Assembly: GCF_000376825.1 (NCBI RefSeq)
Contig: NZ_AQXW01000004.1
Location: 62,001-126,000 of the forward strand
Direction: 5' to 3'
DNA: 64,000 bases
DNA from: Demetria terragena DSM 11295
Lineage (GTDB): Bacteria; Actinomycetota; Actinomycetes; Actinomycetales; Dermatophilaceae
The notes under the pieces were generated by a model. The model did not search any database and had not been told where the DNA came from. It saw only the letters and a program-made list of their open reading frames with translations. Both the position numbers and the translations under genes were made by a program. Positions 45,448 through 54,598 of the stretch are shown here, piece by piece (the first letter of the stretch is position 1; each line of letters begins with the position of its first letter).

Positions 45448-45481
45448 TGGGGTGGAAGAGGGCGAAGACGGTGCGCCGTAA
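45201..45481 (+). pseudogene. Truncated second copy of pdtaR (ANTAR part only)
   Basis: The copy begins in the last receiver-domain strand (FTVDDLRP) and runs through the whole ANTAR domain. An extra C in the CGCCCC run near 45223 puts the receiver remnant and the ANTAR part in different frames. The ANTAR frame itself is open from 45155 and could be translated from GTG 45236 or ATG 45254, ending VIGGVEEGEDGAP at 45481, a different C terminus from pdtaR. It is either a dead fragment or a stand-alone ANTAR protein. The absence of non-synonymous decay in the ANTAR part is notable. Confidence 0.75.
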
Positions 45482-45550
45482 ACAGTGTTCTCAGATCACC
45501 GTGTGAACACGAGTTCTCAAAAAAGCACCACCTGAGGTCCCGCAGCAGAC

Positions 45551-45556
45551 TAGGTT
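45551..45556 (+). promoter_or_regulatory. Candidate -10 box upstream of livJ
   Basis: TAGGTT lies 85 bases before the livJ ATG in the 159-base gap after the pdtaR fragment. GTGTTC (45485-45490) and GAACAC (45505-45510) form a possible upstream inverted repeat. Confidence 0.25.
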
Positions 45557-45640
45557 CAGCAATCGACCTAGGTGGTCAGCCGTGTCGAATCCGCCGTGGG
45601 GGCAGAGGGCACGTCCCAAAATTTCATCTGGAGGCTGGGT

Positions 45641-46858
45641 ATGTCTCGTTCCATCCGTACGTCGGCAGCATTTGCTGCCCTCGCATTGCTATTGAGCAGT
45701 TGCGCCAATCAGGACAGTGAAGGTGGGGCCACGTCCGCGGCGCCCGAAGCTGGCGAGCTACCTGTGCAGACGTCGATCGATGTGCCCAGCGACGCGCTGA
45801 AGGCGGCTGGGGACGGCAAAGCCAAGTGCGCCGCCGACACCACGATTGCCTACATCGGCGCGATGACGGGCGACAACGCACAACTCGGTATCAACATCTA
45901 CAACGGCGCTCAACTCGCGATCAATGAGCACAACAAGGCCAACCCCGACTGTCAGGTCAAGTTCAAGAAGGTCGACACCGAAGGCGACGCCAACAAGTCG
46001 ACCGGACCCGTCACTCAGGTCACCAAGGAAAAGAACGTCGTGGGCGTCGTGGGCCTGCCGTTCTCGGGTGAGTCCAAGGCAACGGGCAGCATCTTTGAAC
46101 AGGCGGGCCTGGTGCACATCACTCCAGCCGCCACCGGGCCGGCACTGTCGCAGAACGGCTGGAAGACCTTCTTCCGCGGGCTGGGTAATGACAACGTTCA
46201 GGGCCCAGGCGTGGCCGATCTCGCGACCAAGCTCAAGGTCAAGAAGGTCTTCTTGATCCAGGACGACTCCGAGTACGGCACCGGCCTCTTCCAGACCGCT
46301 AAGAAGGCGATGGGCGCGGACAAGGTGGCCGGCGAGGACAAAGTGGTTCAGAAGCAGAAGGACTTCTCCGCCACGATCGATAAGATCCTGAAGTCCAAGG
46401 CTGACGCGGTCTTCTACTCCGGCTATTTCGCCGACGCTGCCCCGCTGAACCAGCAACTGGTCGGCAAGGGATTCAAAGGCACCTTCATCGGCCCAGACGG
46501 GGTGAAGGACGACCAGTACATCAAGCTCTCTGGCGACTCCTCAAAGAACACCTACTTCACCTGCCCGTGTATTCCCGGAGAGTTGATCAAGGACTTCAGC
46601 ACTGCCTATAAGGGCGTTTCGGACGGTAAGGAACCGGGCACCTACTCCGTCGAGGGTTATGACGCAACGGCGATCATGCTCAGCGGCATCGATAAGGGCA
46701 AGGCCACTCGACCGGGACTGCTGGACTATGTCACGAAGTACGAAGGTCAGGGCTTGAGCAAGAAGTACAAGTGGGATGACAAGGGCGAACTGGCCGAGTT
46801 GCCGGTCTTCGGCTACCGCGTGAAGGACGGAAAGATCGTTTCCGTCGGCGAACTCTGA
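45641..46858 (+). CDS. livJ: Branched-chain amino-acid ABC transporter, substrate-binding lipoprotein
   Basis: A 405-residue extracellular lipoprotein that captures leucine, isoleucine or valine (or a related ligand) for the LivHMGF importer. The signal peptide ends in the lipobox LSSC (Cys21), to be modified by Lgt. Peripla_BP_6 signatures are TTIAYIGAMTGDNAQLGINIYNGAQLAI, VVGVVGLPFSGES and QDDSEYGTGLFQTAKKAM. ATG 45641 has GGAGG 6 bases upstream; a GTG at 45572 extends the frame but ignores that site. A hairpin separates it from livH. Confidence 0.93.
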   Translation: MSRSIRTSAAFAALALLLSSCANQDSEGGATSAAPEAGELPVQTSIDVPSDALKAAGDGKAKCAADTTIAYIGAMTGDNAQLGINIYNGAQLAINEHNKANPDCQVKFKKVDTEGDANKSTGPVTQVTKEKNVVGVVGLPFSGESKATGSIFEQAGLVHITPAATGPALSQNGWKTFFRGLGNDNVQGPGVADLATKLKVKKVFLIQDDSEYGTGLFQTAKKAMGADKVAGEDKVVQKQKDFSATIDKILKSKADAVFYSGYFADAAPLNQQLVGKGFKGTFIGPDGVKDDQYIKLSGDSSKNTYFTCPCIPGELIKDFSTAYKGVSDGKEPGTYSVEGYDATAIMLSGIDKGKATRPGLLDYVTKYEGQGLSKKYKWDDKGELAELPVFGYRVKDGKIVSVGEL

Positions 46859-46872
46859 GTAGTCCTGGCTTG

Positions 46873-46901
46873 GCGGAGGCTCGCGAATCGTGAGCCTCCG
46901 C
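46873..46901 (+). terminator. Stem-loop between livJ and livH
   Basis: GCGGAGGCTC (46873-46882) pairs perfectly with GAGCCTCCGC (46892-46901) around 9 bases. Such hairpins after binding-protein genes often cause partial termination or 3'-end protection, giving more LivJ than permease. Confidence 0.6.
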
Positions 46902-46905
46902 CCCT

Positions 46906-47919
46906 GTGGGGAAGGCCCCTTTCTTGAATGCTCTTGTGACTGCTGACGATTCGTGGGTATCACTGAACTGGTCGGCTCTGGGTGACGGATTCCTCGGTGC
47001 GACCTTTGATGGACTGACCTTCGGGTCGATTTACGCGCTGGTCGCCCTCGGCTACACCTTGGTGTACGGCGTACTGAACTTGATGAATTTCGCACACTCG
47101 GAGGTCTTCATCACCGGTGCGTACGCCGTGGTGTTCACGCTGAGCGCGTTGGGTTTTGGTGCCTCCGTGCCCAACTTGGCGTGGTACGAGATCGTCCTCA
47201 ACCTGGTGCTCGCATGTGCTGCGGCGATGGCCGCGGCGGCGGGCGTCGCGTTCCTGATCGAACGGATCGCCTACCGCCCGCTCCGAAAACGCGGGGCCTC
47301 CCGACTGGCCTTCCTGATCACGGCGATCGGTATGTCGTTCGTGGTCCAGAACATCTACTTCGTCTGGCGGTCGGCCAACGCCGAGCCGTCCGTGACGATG
47401 TTTGAGAACCGCGCGATCTTTGACATCGGTGGAACGCTCATCTATCTGGATCAGGTCATCATCGTCACCGCTGCGCTGATCATGATGATTGGCGTTGATC
47501 AACTGATTCAACGCACCAGGCTCGGTCGCGGAATTCGCGCAGTCGCACAGGACCCGGATACCGCGACCTTGATGGGGGTGAACCGAGAACGCATCATCGT
47601 CTTGACCTTTGTCATCGGTGGGGTTCTGGCTGGGGCAGCGGCGCTCTTCTACGTGATGAAGGTGCCCTCCGGAGTGGTCTACAACGGCGGCTTCATCCTC
47701 GGCATCAAGGCCTTCACCGCGGCTGTGCTCGGTGGCATCGGCAATGTGAGAGGCGCGTTGCTGGGCGGGCTGCTGCTGGGCGTGATCGGCAACTACGGCC
47801 AGATCCTGCTCGGTAACGGCCAGTGGACTGACGTTGTCGCCTTCGTCGTCCTGATTCTGGTCCTGATGGTGCGACCTGAGGGAATCCTCGGGAGCAATCT
47901 GGCAAAGGTGCGCGCATGA
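46906..47919 (+). CDS. livH: Branched-chain amino-acid ABC transporter permease LivH
   Basis: A 337-residue permease with about eight helices. Family signatures are FGSIYALVALGYTLVYGVLNLMNFAHSEVFITGAY, AYRPLRKRGASRLAFLITAIGMSF, and the coupling-loop region AVAQDPDTATLMGVNRERII followed by KAFTAAVLGGIGNVRGALLGG. GTG 46906 is the longest start; TTG 46924 (GAAGG upstream) and GTG 46936 are also possible. The stop overlaps livM (ATGA). Confidence 0.93.
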   Translation: MGKAPFLNALVTADDSWVSLNWSALGDGFLGATFDGLTFGSIYALVALGYTLVYGVLNLMNFAHSEVFITGAYAVVFTLSALGFGASVPNLAWYEIVLNLVLACAAAMAAAAGVAFLIERIAYRPLRKRGASRLAFLITAIGMSFVVQNIYFVWRSANAEPSVTMFENRAIFDIGGTLIYLDQVIIVTAALIMMIGVDQLIQRTRLGRGIRAVAQDPDTATLMGVNRERIIVLTFVIGGVLAGAAALFYVMKVPSGVVYNGGFILGIKAFTAAVLGGIGNVRGALLGGLLLGVIGNYGQILLGNGQWTDVVAFVVLILVLMVRPEGILGSNLAKVRA

Positions 47920-49082
47920 CTACCCCGATTGAAAGTGCCGCCAACGAACAGGCTCACCTCGAGGAACAGGCCCAACCTGGTGAGAGCCGGCGCGGGAGAC
48001 TCACGGAGCGATGGGACCACCTCGAGCGCTGGCAGCAATGGGGTTTCCTGGCCCTGGGCGGCGCCCTGGTGTTTTTCCTCCCCGTCATCAACCCCCCGAT
48101 CTTGTCTACCGAACCAGCGAACGATTTCCCGATCGCCTGCGCCAACATGGCGATCTACGCGTTGGCCGCACTCGGGCTCAACGTGGTCGTCGGACAGGCC
48201 GGACTTCTCGACCTGGGGTATATCGGGTTCTTCGCTGTGGGTGCCTATGTGACGGCATTGTGGACCAGTGACGATTCGACCTTTGTGCACATTCCGTATC
48301 TCTGGACGTTGCCCCTCGCCGCCATCGTGACGATCGCTTTCGGTATTGCGCTCGGTGTGCCCACGTTGCGGCTGCGGGGCGACTACCTGGCGATCGTGAC
48401 CCTCGGATTCGGCGAGATCATTCGGCTGCTGGCCACCATCGTCCCCGCACTCCAGGGTCAGACCGGGTTCAAGAATGTTGGCTCGCCTCCGGGTACCGCG
48501 AGCGACGGAACCAAATTGTTCGCGATCAACAATGGAACGCCGTGGTACTGGCTCACGGTCGCTCTCATCGTCCTGTTGATGCTTCTCCTGGGAAATCTTG
48601 AGCGCTCCCGCGTCGGACGGGCCTGGATCGCCACGAGGGAAGACGAAGACGCCGCTGAAGTCATGGGTGTCCCGACCTTCAAGTTCAAAGTGTGGGCCTT
48701 TGCCATCGGCGCCGCGCTGGGTGGACTTTCAGGGGCGCTCTTCGGTGGCCTCAACGGATTCGTCAACAACCAGAAGTTCGACGTCCAGACCTCGATGCTG
48801 TTCCTGGCCGCCGTCGTCCTTGGTGGAGCGGGAAACAAGTTCGGGGCCATTCTCGGTGGCGCCTTCGTGGCGTATCTCCCGCTACGGTTCACCGGGATCG
48901 CCGAGTACAAGTACCTCATCTTCGGCGTCACGTTGGTGACGTTGATGATTTTCCGCCCGCAGGGGCTGCTCGGCGCACGCAACCACTTGTTGGCCTACGC
49001 CGGCCGCGCGCGCGATTGGCTAGCCCAACGAGAACGACATCCACAGCACCATCAGTCGTCGCAGAAGGAGGGCCGGACGTGA
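47916..49082 (+). CDS. livM: Branched-chain amino-acid ABC transporter permease LivM
   Basis: A 388-residue permease with a roughly 40-residue hydrophilic N-terminal extension before the first helix. Signatures: [34 protein letters not shown], the loop [39 protein letters not shown], and [18 protein letters not shown]. It pairs with LivH to form the membrane channel. The stop overlaps livG (GTGA), and AAGGAGGG just before provides the livG ribosome site. Confidence 0.94.
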   Translation: MTTPIESAANEQAHLEEQAQPGESRRGRLTERWDHLERWQQWGFLALGGALVFFLPVINPPILSTEPANDFPIACANMAIYALAALGLNVVVGQAGLLDLGYIGFFAVGAYVTALWTSDDSTFVHIPYLWTLPLAAIVTIAFGIALGVPTLRLRGDYLAIVTLGFGEIIRLLATIVPALQGQTGFKNVGSPPGTASDGTKLFAINNGTPWYWLTVALIVLLMLLLGNLERSRVGRAWIATREDEDAAEVMGVPTFKFKVWAFAIGAALGGLSGALFGGLNGFVNNQKFDVQTSMLFLAAVVLGGAGNKFGAILGGAFVAYLPLRFTGIAEYKYLIFGVTLVTLMIFRPQGLLGARNHLLAYAGRARDWLAQRERHPQHHQSSQKEGRT

Positions 49083-49912
49083 GCATCCCAGCGGAGCACA
49101 TCACTCCCGAGCGCGACATTGATGTCGCCGTCGGTGAGTCACTAGTCGAGATCCGCGACCTGACGGTCGAGTTCGGCGGTCTGACCGCGCTGGATTCAGT
49201 GACGTTCGATATTCGACGCGGCGAGATTCTGGGCCTGATTGGTCCCAACGGTGCGGGCAAGACGACCTGCTTCAACGCGATGACCGGCGTCTATAAGCCG
49301 ACCCGAGGTAATGTCACGCTCGAAGGCGAAACCCTGCTGGGGCGCAAGAAGCACCAAATCACCCGCCTGGGCTTGGCGCGGACCTTCCAGAACATCCGGC
49401 TTTTCGGGCAGATGACGGCACTCGAGAACGTCGTCGTCGGCCTGGATGCGCGCCACAAGACGAGTGTTCCGGGTGCCATTTTCCGCAGCGCCCGGCACCG
49501 GCGAGAAGAATCTGAAGCGATCGATCGCGGACTCGCGCTGCTGGACTTTGTCGGGATCGCGCCGCAGGCAGGGGAGTATGCACGCAACCTGCCCTACGGG
49601 CACCAGCGTCGGTTGGAGATCGCCAGGGCCTTGGCGACGGAGCCCAAGTTGCTGTGTCTGGATGAGCCCGCGGCCGGCTTCAACCCGGCCGAGAAGGACG
49701 ATCTGATGACGCTCATCAGGCAGATCCGAGATGACGGCTACACGGTATTGCTCATCGAGCACGACATGCGATTGGTGATGGGCGTGACTGACCGCATCGT
49801 GGTGCTGGAGTTCGGCAAGAAGATCGCCGACGGAGCGCCGCAGGACATCCGTGACGACCCTCAGGTCATTGCGGCGTATCTAGGCGAGGAGAGCGACGAT
49901 GGCGCTGCTTGA
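49079..49912 (+). CDS. livG: Branched-chain amino-acid ABC transporter ATPase LivG
   Basis: A 277-residue ATPase. Walker A is GPNGAGKTT, the Q-loop region [14 protein letters not shown], the signature is the LivG-type [16 protein letters not shown], Walker [15 protein letters not shown], and the switch His [14 protein letters not shown] 49079 is preceded by a near-perfect ribosome site at about 49064-49071. It overlaps livF by 14 bases. Confidence 0.95.
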   Translation: MSIPAEHITPERDIDVAVGESLVEIRDLTVEFGGLTALDSVTFDIRRGEILGLIGPNGAGKTTCFNAMTGVYKPTRGNVTLEGETLLGRKKHQITRLGLARTFQNIRLFGQMTALENVVVGLDARHKTSVPGAIFRSARHRREESEAIDRGLALLDFVGIAPQAGEYARNLPYGHQRRLEIARALATEPKLLCLDEPAAGFNPAEKDDLMTLIRQIRDDGYTVLLIEHDMRLVMGVTDRIVVLEFGKKIADGAPQDIRDDPQVIAAYLGEESDDGAA

Positions 49913-50612
49913 GATCGACAACATCTCGGTGCACTACGGGCGTATCCAGGCGATCCATGATCTGTCTCTCACCGTGGAGGAAGGCGAGATCGTGAGCTTG
50001 ATCGGCGCCAATGGTGCGGGCAAGACCACCACGATGCGTACCCTCGCCGGCCTGCTCAAGGTGTCGGCAGGGTCAATCTCCTTTGCCGGGGAGGACATCT
50101 CCAAGGTCCCGGGGCATCTGCGGGTGGTACGCGGCATCTCGCTCACGCCCGAGGGGCGCGGAATTTTCCCCGCCATGACCATCATGGAGAACCTGGACAT
50201 GGGTGCCTACGCGGTGAAGGACAAGTCGTCGATGGCGGCTGACCTGGAACGTGTGTTTGATTTGTTTCCGCGACTGAAGGAACGGCAATCGCAAGCTGGC
50301 GGAACGCTGTCCGGTGGTGAGCAGCAGATGCTCGCGATTGGCCGAGCGCTGATGGGACGGCCCAAGTTGTTGCTTCTCGACGAGCCGTCGATGGGTTTGG
50401 CGCCGCAGTTCATCCGGCAGATCTTCGCGATCATCAAACAGGTCAACGAACAAGGCACCACGGTGTTGCTTGTGGAGCAGAACGCCAATCAGGCGCTGGC
50501 CAAGGCCGATCGTGCGTACGTGCTGGAGTCGGGGCGGATCACTCGCACAGGCACTGGCAAGGAGCTGCTGGCTGATCCGGCTATCAAAGAGGCATACCTC
50601 GGCGCGGCCTAA
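49899..50612 (+). CDS. livF: Branched-chain amino-acid ABC transporter ATPase LivF
   Basis: A 237-residue ATPase, the second motor subunit of the importer. Walker A is GANGAGKTTTMRTLAGLL, the signature LSGGEQQMLAIGRALM, Walker B KLLLLDEPSMGLAP, and the H-loop position reads LLVEQNANQAL, with Gln where His is usual, a feature normal for LivF proteins. It ends the livJHMGF operon, converging on the DUF554 gene with 15 bases between. Confidence 0.95.
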   Translation: MALLEIDNISVHYGRIQAIHDLSLTVEEGEIVSLIGANGAGKTTTMRTLAGLLKVSAGSISFAGEDISKVPGHLRVVRGISLTPEGRGIFPAMTIMENLDMGAYAVKDKSSMAADLERVFDLFPRLKERQSQAGGTLSGGEQQMLAIGRALMGRPKLLLLDEPSMGLAPQFIRQIFAIIKQVNEQGTTVLLVEQNANQALAKADRAYVLESGRITRTGTGKELLADPAIKEAYLGAA

Positions 50613-50627
50613 CCTCGACTCGCATCG

Positions 50628-51407
50628 CTATCCCGCGAAGGCGCCTACAGCGGCGGTGAGCAGTGGCGCGACGGCCAATGCCGGAAGCATGTCGCCGACC
50701 GGGATTTCGCGAATCTGTAGTAGTCGCAGGCTGATTCCGATCAGAAGCAGCCCACCGGTCGCGGTGAGGGCGGCGATGTGAGCTTCTGGAAGCACGCTGC
50801 CAAGAGCCATCCCCAGCACGGTCAGTACGCCCTGCACCACGGCGACCGACGCCGCACTCATGAGGACACCGACGCCGAAGGTCGAGGCAAACGCCAGGGC
50901 TGCGAAACCGTCGAGTACTGACTTCAACACCAACTGGTCGATGCCGCGGCCAAGGCCGTCGCTCAGCGGGCCAAGGATCGCTAACGGCCCCACGCAAAAC
51001 AGCAGTGAGGCGGTCATCCACCCCTCGATGAAGCGTTCGCGTTCGGCGTGGGTTGAGCCGGAACTGCCAGATGACCCATGGCCGGAGACACGACGCTGAA
51101 TGCGCCCTGCCAGGCCTTCAAGACGTCGCTCAATACCCAGCAGCGAACCAGTGACCGAGCCGATGAGCAGGCTGCCCAGAATGATCAGCACCGGCGCACC
51201 GGCGCCCACAAAGTCCTCCAGCGCGGGGTCGGTGACCTGGTAGGCCGACAACGCGGCCATGAGCATGGTGACAAGTCCTAGGCAGTCGGTCACCACCGAG
51301 CGGGTGTGCTCGCGGAGCCGATTCCCCAGAACCATTCCTAGGCCGCCACCGATCAAGATGGTCGCGATGTTGATCAGGGTCCCAAAGCCAGGGAACGGAG
51401 CGCTCAC
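50628..51407 (-). CDS. DUF554 membrane protein
   Basis: A 259-residue membrane protein with about seven hydrophobic segments and the DUF554 features GTLINIATILIGGGLGMVLGNRL at the start, FIEGWMTASLLFCVGPLAILG in the middle and GGLLLIGISLRLL near the end. A Ser/Gly-rich loop (SGHGSSGSSGSTH) is inserted between helices. The family is a putative transporter with no agreed substrate. Its GTG start has TAGAGT six bases upstream, pointing to a leaderless mRNA. Confidence 0.88.
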   Translation of the reverse strand: MSAPFPGFGTLINIATILIGGGLGMVLGNRLREHTRSVVTDCLGLVTMLMAALSAYQVTDPALEDFVGAGAPVLIILGSLLIGSVTGSLLGIERRLEGLAGRIQRRVSGHGSSGSSGSTHAERERFIEGWMTASLLFCVGPLAILGPLSDGLGRGIDQLVLKSVLDGFAALAFASTFGVGVLMSAASVAVVQGVLTVLGMALGSVLPEAHIAALTATGGLLLIGISLRLLQIREIPVGDMLPALAVAPLLTAAVGAFAG

Positions 51408-51413
51408 GGCGCG

Positions 51414-51419
51414 ACTCTA
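51414..51419 (-). promoter_or_regulatory. -10 hexamer of a leaderless promoter (DUF554 gene)
   Basis: On the minus strand TAGAGT, six bases, then GTG at 51407. Confidence 0.45.
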
Positions 51420-51428
51420 CGAGACGCG

Positions 51429-51860
51429 TTAGCTGGCTTTCGTCGGGGCGTCGCGCAGCACGCAGGTCAGGCGCGAGGTGTTCACCCGGCGGCCCTCATC
51501 ATCGACGATCGTGATGTCGTAGGTCGCCACGCTGCGTCCTTCTGACAGTGCCGTCGCGGTCGCCGTCACGGTGCCCGAGCGGACGCCGCGGTGGTGGGTG
51601 GAGTTGATCTCCAGACCCATCGCGGCCCGGCCCTTCCCAGCCGCCAAACTCGCGGCGATCGACCCCACCGTTTCGGCCAGCACCACGCTGGCGCCTCCGT
51701 GGAGCAGTCCGTATGGCTGGGTGTTGCCCTCGACTGGCATCCGGGCGACCACCCGGCCAGGGGTCACCTCGACCAACTCAATACCCATGCGTTCGATCAG
51801 CGTGCCCTTGGCGCCCGCCGTCATTTGGGCGATCAAGTCCACGTCGTTGCTGTCGCTCAT
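51429..51860 (-). CDS. PaaI-type hotdog-fold thioesterase
   Basis: A 143-residue hotdog protein with the PaaI/ComA2-like active-site motif QPYGLLHGGASVVLAETVGS and GLEINSTHHRGVRSGTV. Relatives hydrolyse acyl-CoA thioesters such as phenylacetyl- or 1,4-dihydroxy-2-naphthoyl-CoA; the substrate here is not evident. ATG 51860 has GAGAGGA upstream. It is divergent from polA, as in many actinobacteria. Confidence 0.9.
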   Translation of the reverse strand: MSDSNDVDLIAQMTAGAKGTLIERMGIELVEVTPGRVVARMPVEGNTQPYGLLHGGASVVLAETVGSIAASLAAGKGRAAMGLEINSTHHRGVRSGTVTATATALSEGRSVATYDITIVDDEGRRVNTSRLTCVLRDAPTKAS

Positions 51861-51895
51861 CGCGGTCCTCTCGTCGTGCTGTCGGTGTTGGGCCC

Positions 51896-51901
51896 TAGAG
51901 T
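51896..51901 (+). promoter_or_regulatory. -10 hexamer near the polA start
   Basis: TAGAGT is followed by seven bases and the polA GTG at 51909, consistent with a leaderless transcript. No -35 is recognised. Confidence 0.4.
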
Positions 51902-51908
51902 TTCATGG

Positions 51909-54581
51909 GTGAAGCGACTTCTGCTCCTCGACGGACACTCCTTGGCCTATCGCGCGTTCTTCGCCCTTCCGGTGGAGAACTTCTCCACGACGACGGGTCA
52001 GCACACCAACGCGGTGTACGGCTTTACTTCGATGCTCATCAACGTGCTTCGTGATGAAGAGCCGACGCACGTCGGCGTGGCATTCGACGTGAGTCGCCAG
52101 ACGTTCCGTGCCGAGGAATATGCCGACTACAAGGCCAACCGTTCGGCCAGCCCGGATGAGTTCAAGGGCCAGGTCTCTCTCGTCCACGAGATCCTCGATG
52201 CGCTGAAGATCCCCGCAATCGAGTTGCCCGGCTACGAAGCCGACGACATCATCGCGACGCTGTCCACGCAGGCCGTCGATCAAGACTTCGATGAGGTGTT
52301 GATCTGCTCCGGCGACCGAGACGCGATCCAACTCATCAACGACCGTGTCACGTTGCTCTATCCGCGGAAAGGCGTCTCGGACCTGGCCCGCATGACTCCG
52401 GCGGCGGTGGAGGAGAAGTACGGCGTCCGCCCGGATCGGTACAGCGACCTGGCCGCCCTGGTGGGGGAGCAGTCGGACAACCTCCCCGGGGTGCCTGGTG
52501 TCGGGCCGAAGACGGCGGCGAAGTGGATCGGACTTTACGGCGGGCTGTCCGGCATCGTGGACCACATCGGCGAGATCAAGGGCAAGGCCGGGGAGAGCCT
52601 GCGCGAACACCTTGACGCGGTGCTGCGCAATCGCCGCCTCAATCAACTGCTGCGCGACCTTCAGTTCGACACCTCGGTCACTGACCTCGAGCGGCGTACG
52701 TGGGATCGCGATCAGGTGCATACGGTGTTCGATGGGCTGGAGTTCCGGATCTTGCGTGACCGGCTCTTCCAGACACTGGAAGCCGGAGGCGACGAGGCAG
52801 AATCCGCCATCGAGGTCAATGGCGCCACGATTGCTGACACGGAGGTCGGACCGTGGCTCGATGAGCACGCGCCCGCCGGAGTTCGCGTCGGCATGGTCGT
52901 GCTGGGCCGATGGGCGCAGGGATCAGGCGACGCCTTCGGCGTGGCGATCGCAGGCGAAAAGGCCGCCGCCTATATCGACCTCGAGGCACTGACCCCCACC
53001 GCCTCGGAAGCCCTGGCCGAGTGGCTGGCCGATGAGGCCCGACCCAAGGCGCTGCACGAATCCAAGAGCGCCCGGCACATGGTGAGCGCCCGGGGCCTTC
53101 ACTTGGCTGGAGTTAGTCAGGACACCGCGCTGGCGGCCTATCTCGTCCGACCGGACCAACGTTCCTACGACCTGAGCGACTTGGTCTTGCGCTACCTCAA
53201 ACGCGAACTCGCCGATCCGGAGCCCGGCGGCCAGGGGATGCTCGACCTCGGTGACACGGGGACGCCAGCTGAGGCGCAACGCGCGATGGAAGAAGCGGAG
53301 GCCGTCCGGGAGCTTGCCGCACAACTGGACACGGCGCTTGAAGAAACCGGTGGGGCCGGCCTTCTCCGCGACATCGAGCTTCCGCTGGTGAGCGTCCTTG
53401 CCCAGATGGAGTCCATGGGGATCGCGGTCGACACCGAGGCGATGGAGCGGCTGGAGTCCGACTACTCCGATGGCGTGCGTGCCGCGCAACAGGACGCCTT
53501 CGCAGCGATCGACGGGGAAGAGATCAACCTCGGTTCGCCCAAGCAGCTGCAGACGGTGTTGTTCGACCAGTTGATGCTGCCGAAGACCCGCAAGACCAAA
53601 ACGGGATACACGACCGACGCCGATGCCCTGACGGATCTCTACGCGAAGACCGAGCATCCGTTCCTGGAGGCGCTGCTTCGGCACCGAGACTCCACCCGGC
53701 TACGGGTCACGATCGAAGGCTTGCAAAAGTCGGTCGCCGATGACGGGCGCATCCATACGACGTACCAACAGACGATCGCGGCGACCGGCCGACTCAGTTC
53801 GGTGGAGCCCAACCTGCAGAACATCCCGATCCGCACTGAAGCTGGACGCCGAATCCGTGAGGTGTTCGTGGTTGGCGGTGGGTATGACTCCCTCATGTCT
53901 GCCGACTACAGCCAGATCGAGATGCGCATCATGGCGCACCTATCCGGCGACGAAGGGCTCATCCAAGCCTTCCGCGATGGTGAGGATCTGCACTCGTTCG
54001 TGGGTTCGCGGGTGTTTCATGTCGACCCATCCGAGGTCACCCTCGAGATGAGGTCGAAGGTTAAGGCCATGTCTTATGGGCTGGCATACGGCTTATCGGC
54101 CTTTGGGTTGTCTAAGCAACTTGCGATCTCGACTGGCGAAGCCACGGAGTTGATGGAGGAATACTTCGCCCGCTTCGGCGGAGTCCGCGACTACCTACGC
54201 GATGTTGTGGCTGGCGCAAGCAAAGCGGGCTACACCGAGACGATGCTCGGTCGACGGCGTTACCTGCCCGATCTCACCTCGGACAATCGGCAACGTCGAC
54301 AGATGGCCGAACGAATGGCGCTCAACGCGCCGATCCAAGGCTCGGCAGCCGACATCATCAAGCTCGCGATGCTGCGGGTCGACGCCGCGTTGCAGGACGC
54401 CGACGCACAGTCGCGCATGCTCCTGCAGGTCCACGACGAACTCGTTCTTGAGGTCGCGCCGGGGGAGCGGGACCAGCTGGAAGACCTGGTGCGCCGCGAG
54501 ATGGGCGCTGCCGTGGAGTTGACGGTGCCGTTGGACGTCAGTGTCGGACACGGCGCGACCTGGCACGCGGCGGCACACTGA
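51909..54581 (+). CDS. polA: DNA polymerase I
   Basis: An 890-residue repair and Okazaki-fragment polymerase. The 5'-3' exonuclease domain (about 1-290) shows LLLLDGHSLAYRAFFAL and YEADDIIATLS. The central 3'-5' exonuclease-like domain lacks the DxE metal-binding motif, as is normal for actinobacterial PolA, so no proofreading is expected. The polymerase domain has motif A DYSQIEMRIMAHLSGDE, motif B KVKAMSYGLAYG and motif C QVHDELVLEV. GTG 51909 starts exactly at the conserved N terminus; the long upstream frame runs antisense through the thioesterase gene. Confidence 0.97.
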   Translation: MKRLLLLDGHSLAYRAFFALPVENFSTTTGQHTNAVYGFTSMLINVLRDEEPTHVGVAFDVSRQTFRAEEYADYKANRSASPDEFKGQVSLVHEILDALKIPAIELPGYEADDIIATLSTQAVDQDFDEVLICSGDRDAIQLINDRVTLLYPRKGVSDLARMTPAAVEEKYGVRPDRYSDLAALVGEQSDNLPGVPGVGPKTAAKWIGLYGGLSGIVDHIGEIKGKAGESLREHLDAVLRNRRLNQLLRDLQFDTSVTDLERRTWDRDQVHTVFDGLEFRILRDRLFQTLEAGGDEAESAIEVNGATIADTEVGPWLDEHAPAGVRVGMVVLGRWAQGSGDAFGVAIAGEKAAAYIDLEALTPTASEALAEWLADEARPKALHESKSARHMVSARGLHLAGVSQDTALAAYLVRPDQRSYDLSDLVLRYLKRELADPEPGGQGMLDLGDTGTPAEAQRAMEEAEAVRELAAQLDTALEETGGAGLLRDIELPLVSVLAQMESMGIAVDTEAMERLESDYSDGVRAAQQDAFAAIDGEEINLGSPKQLQTVLFDQLMLPKTRKTKTGYTTDADALTDLYAKTEHPFLEALLRHRDSTRLRVTIEGLQKSVADDGRIHTTYQQTIAATGRLSSVEPNLQNIPIRTEAGRRIREVFVVGGGYDSLMSADYSQIEMRIMAHLSGDEGLIQAFRDGEDLHSFVGSRVFHVDPSEVTLEMRSKVKAMSYGLAYGLSAFGLSKQLAISTGEATELMEEYFARFGGVRDYLRDVVAGASKAGYTETMLGRRRYLPDLTSDNRQRRQMAERMALNAPIQGSAADIIKLAMLRVDAALQDADAQSRMLLQVHDELVLEVAPGERDQLEDLVRREMGAAVELTVPLDVSVGHGATWHAAAH

Positions 54582-54598
54582 CCAGCGATCCGTCGGAC

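Noticed and set aside
52800-53250. Missing 3'-5' exonuclease residues in PolA as an anomaly.
   Set aside because: Actinobacterial DNA polymerase I generally lacks an active proofreading site.
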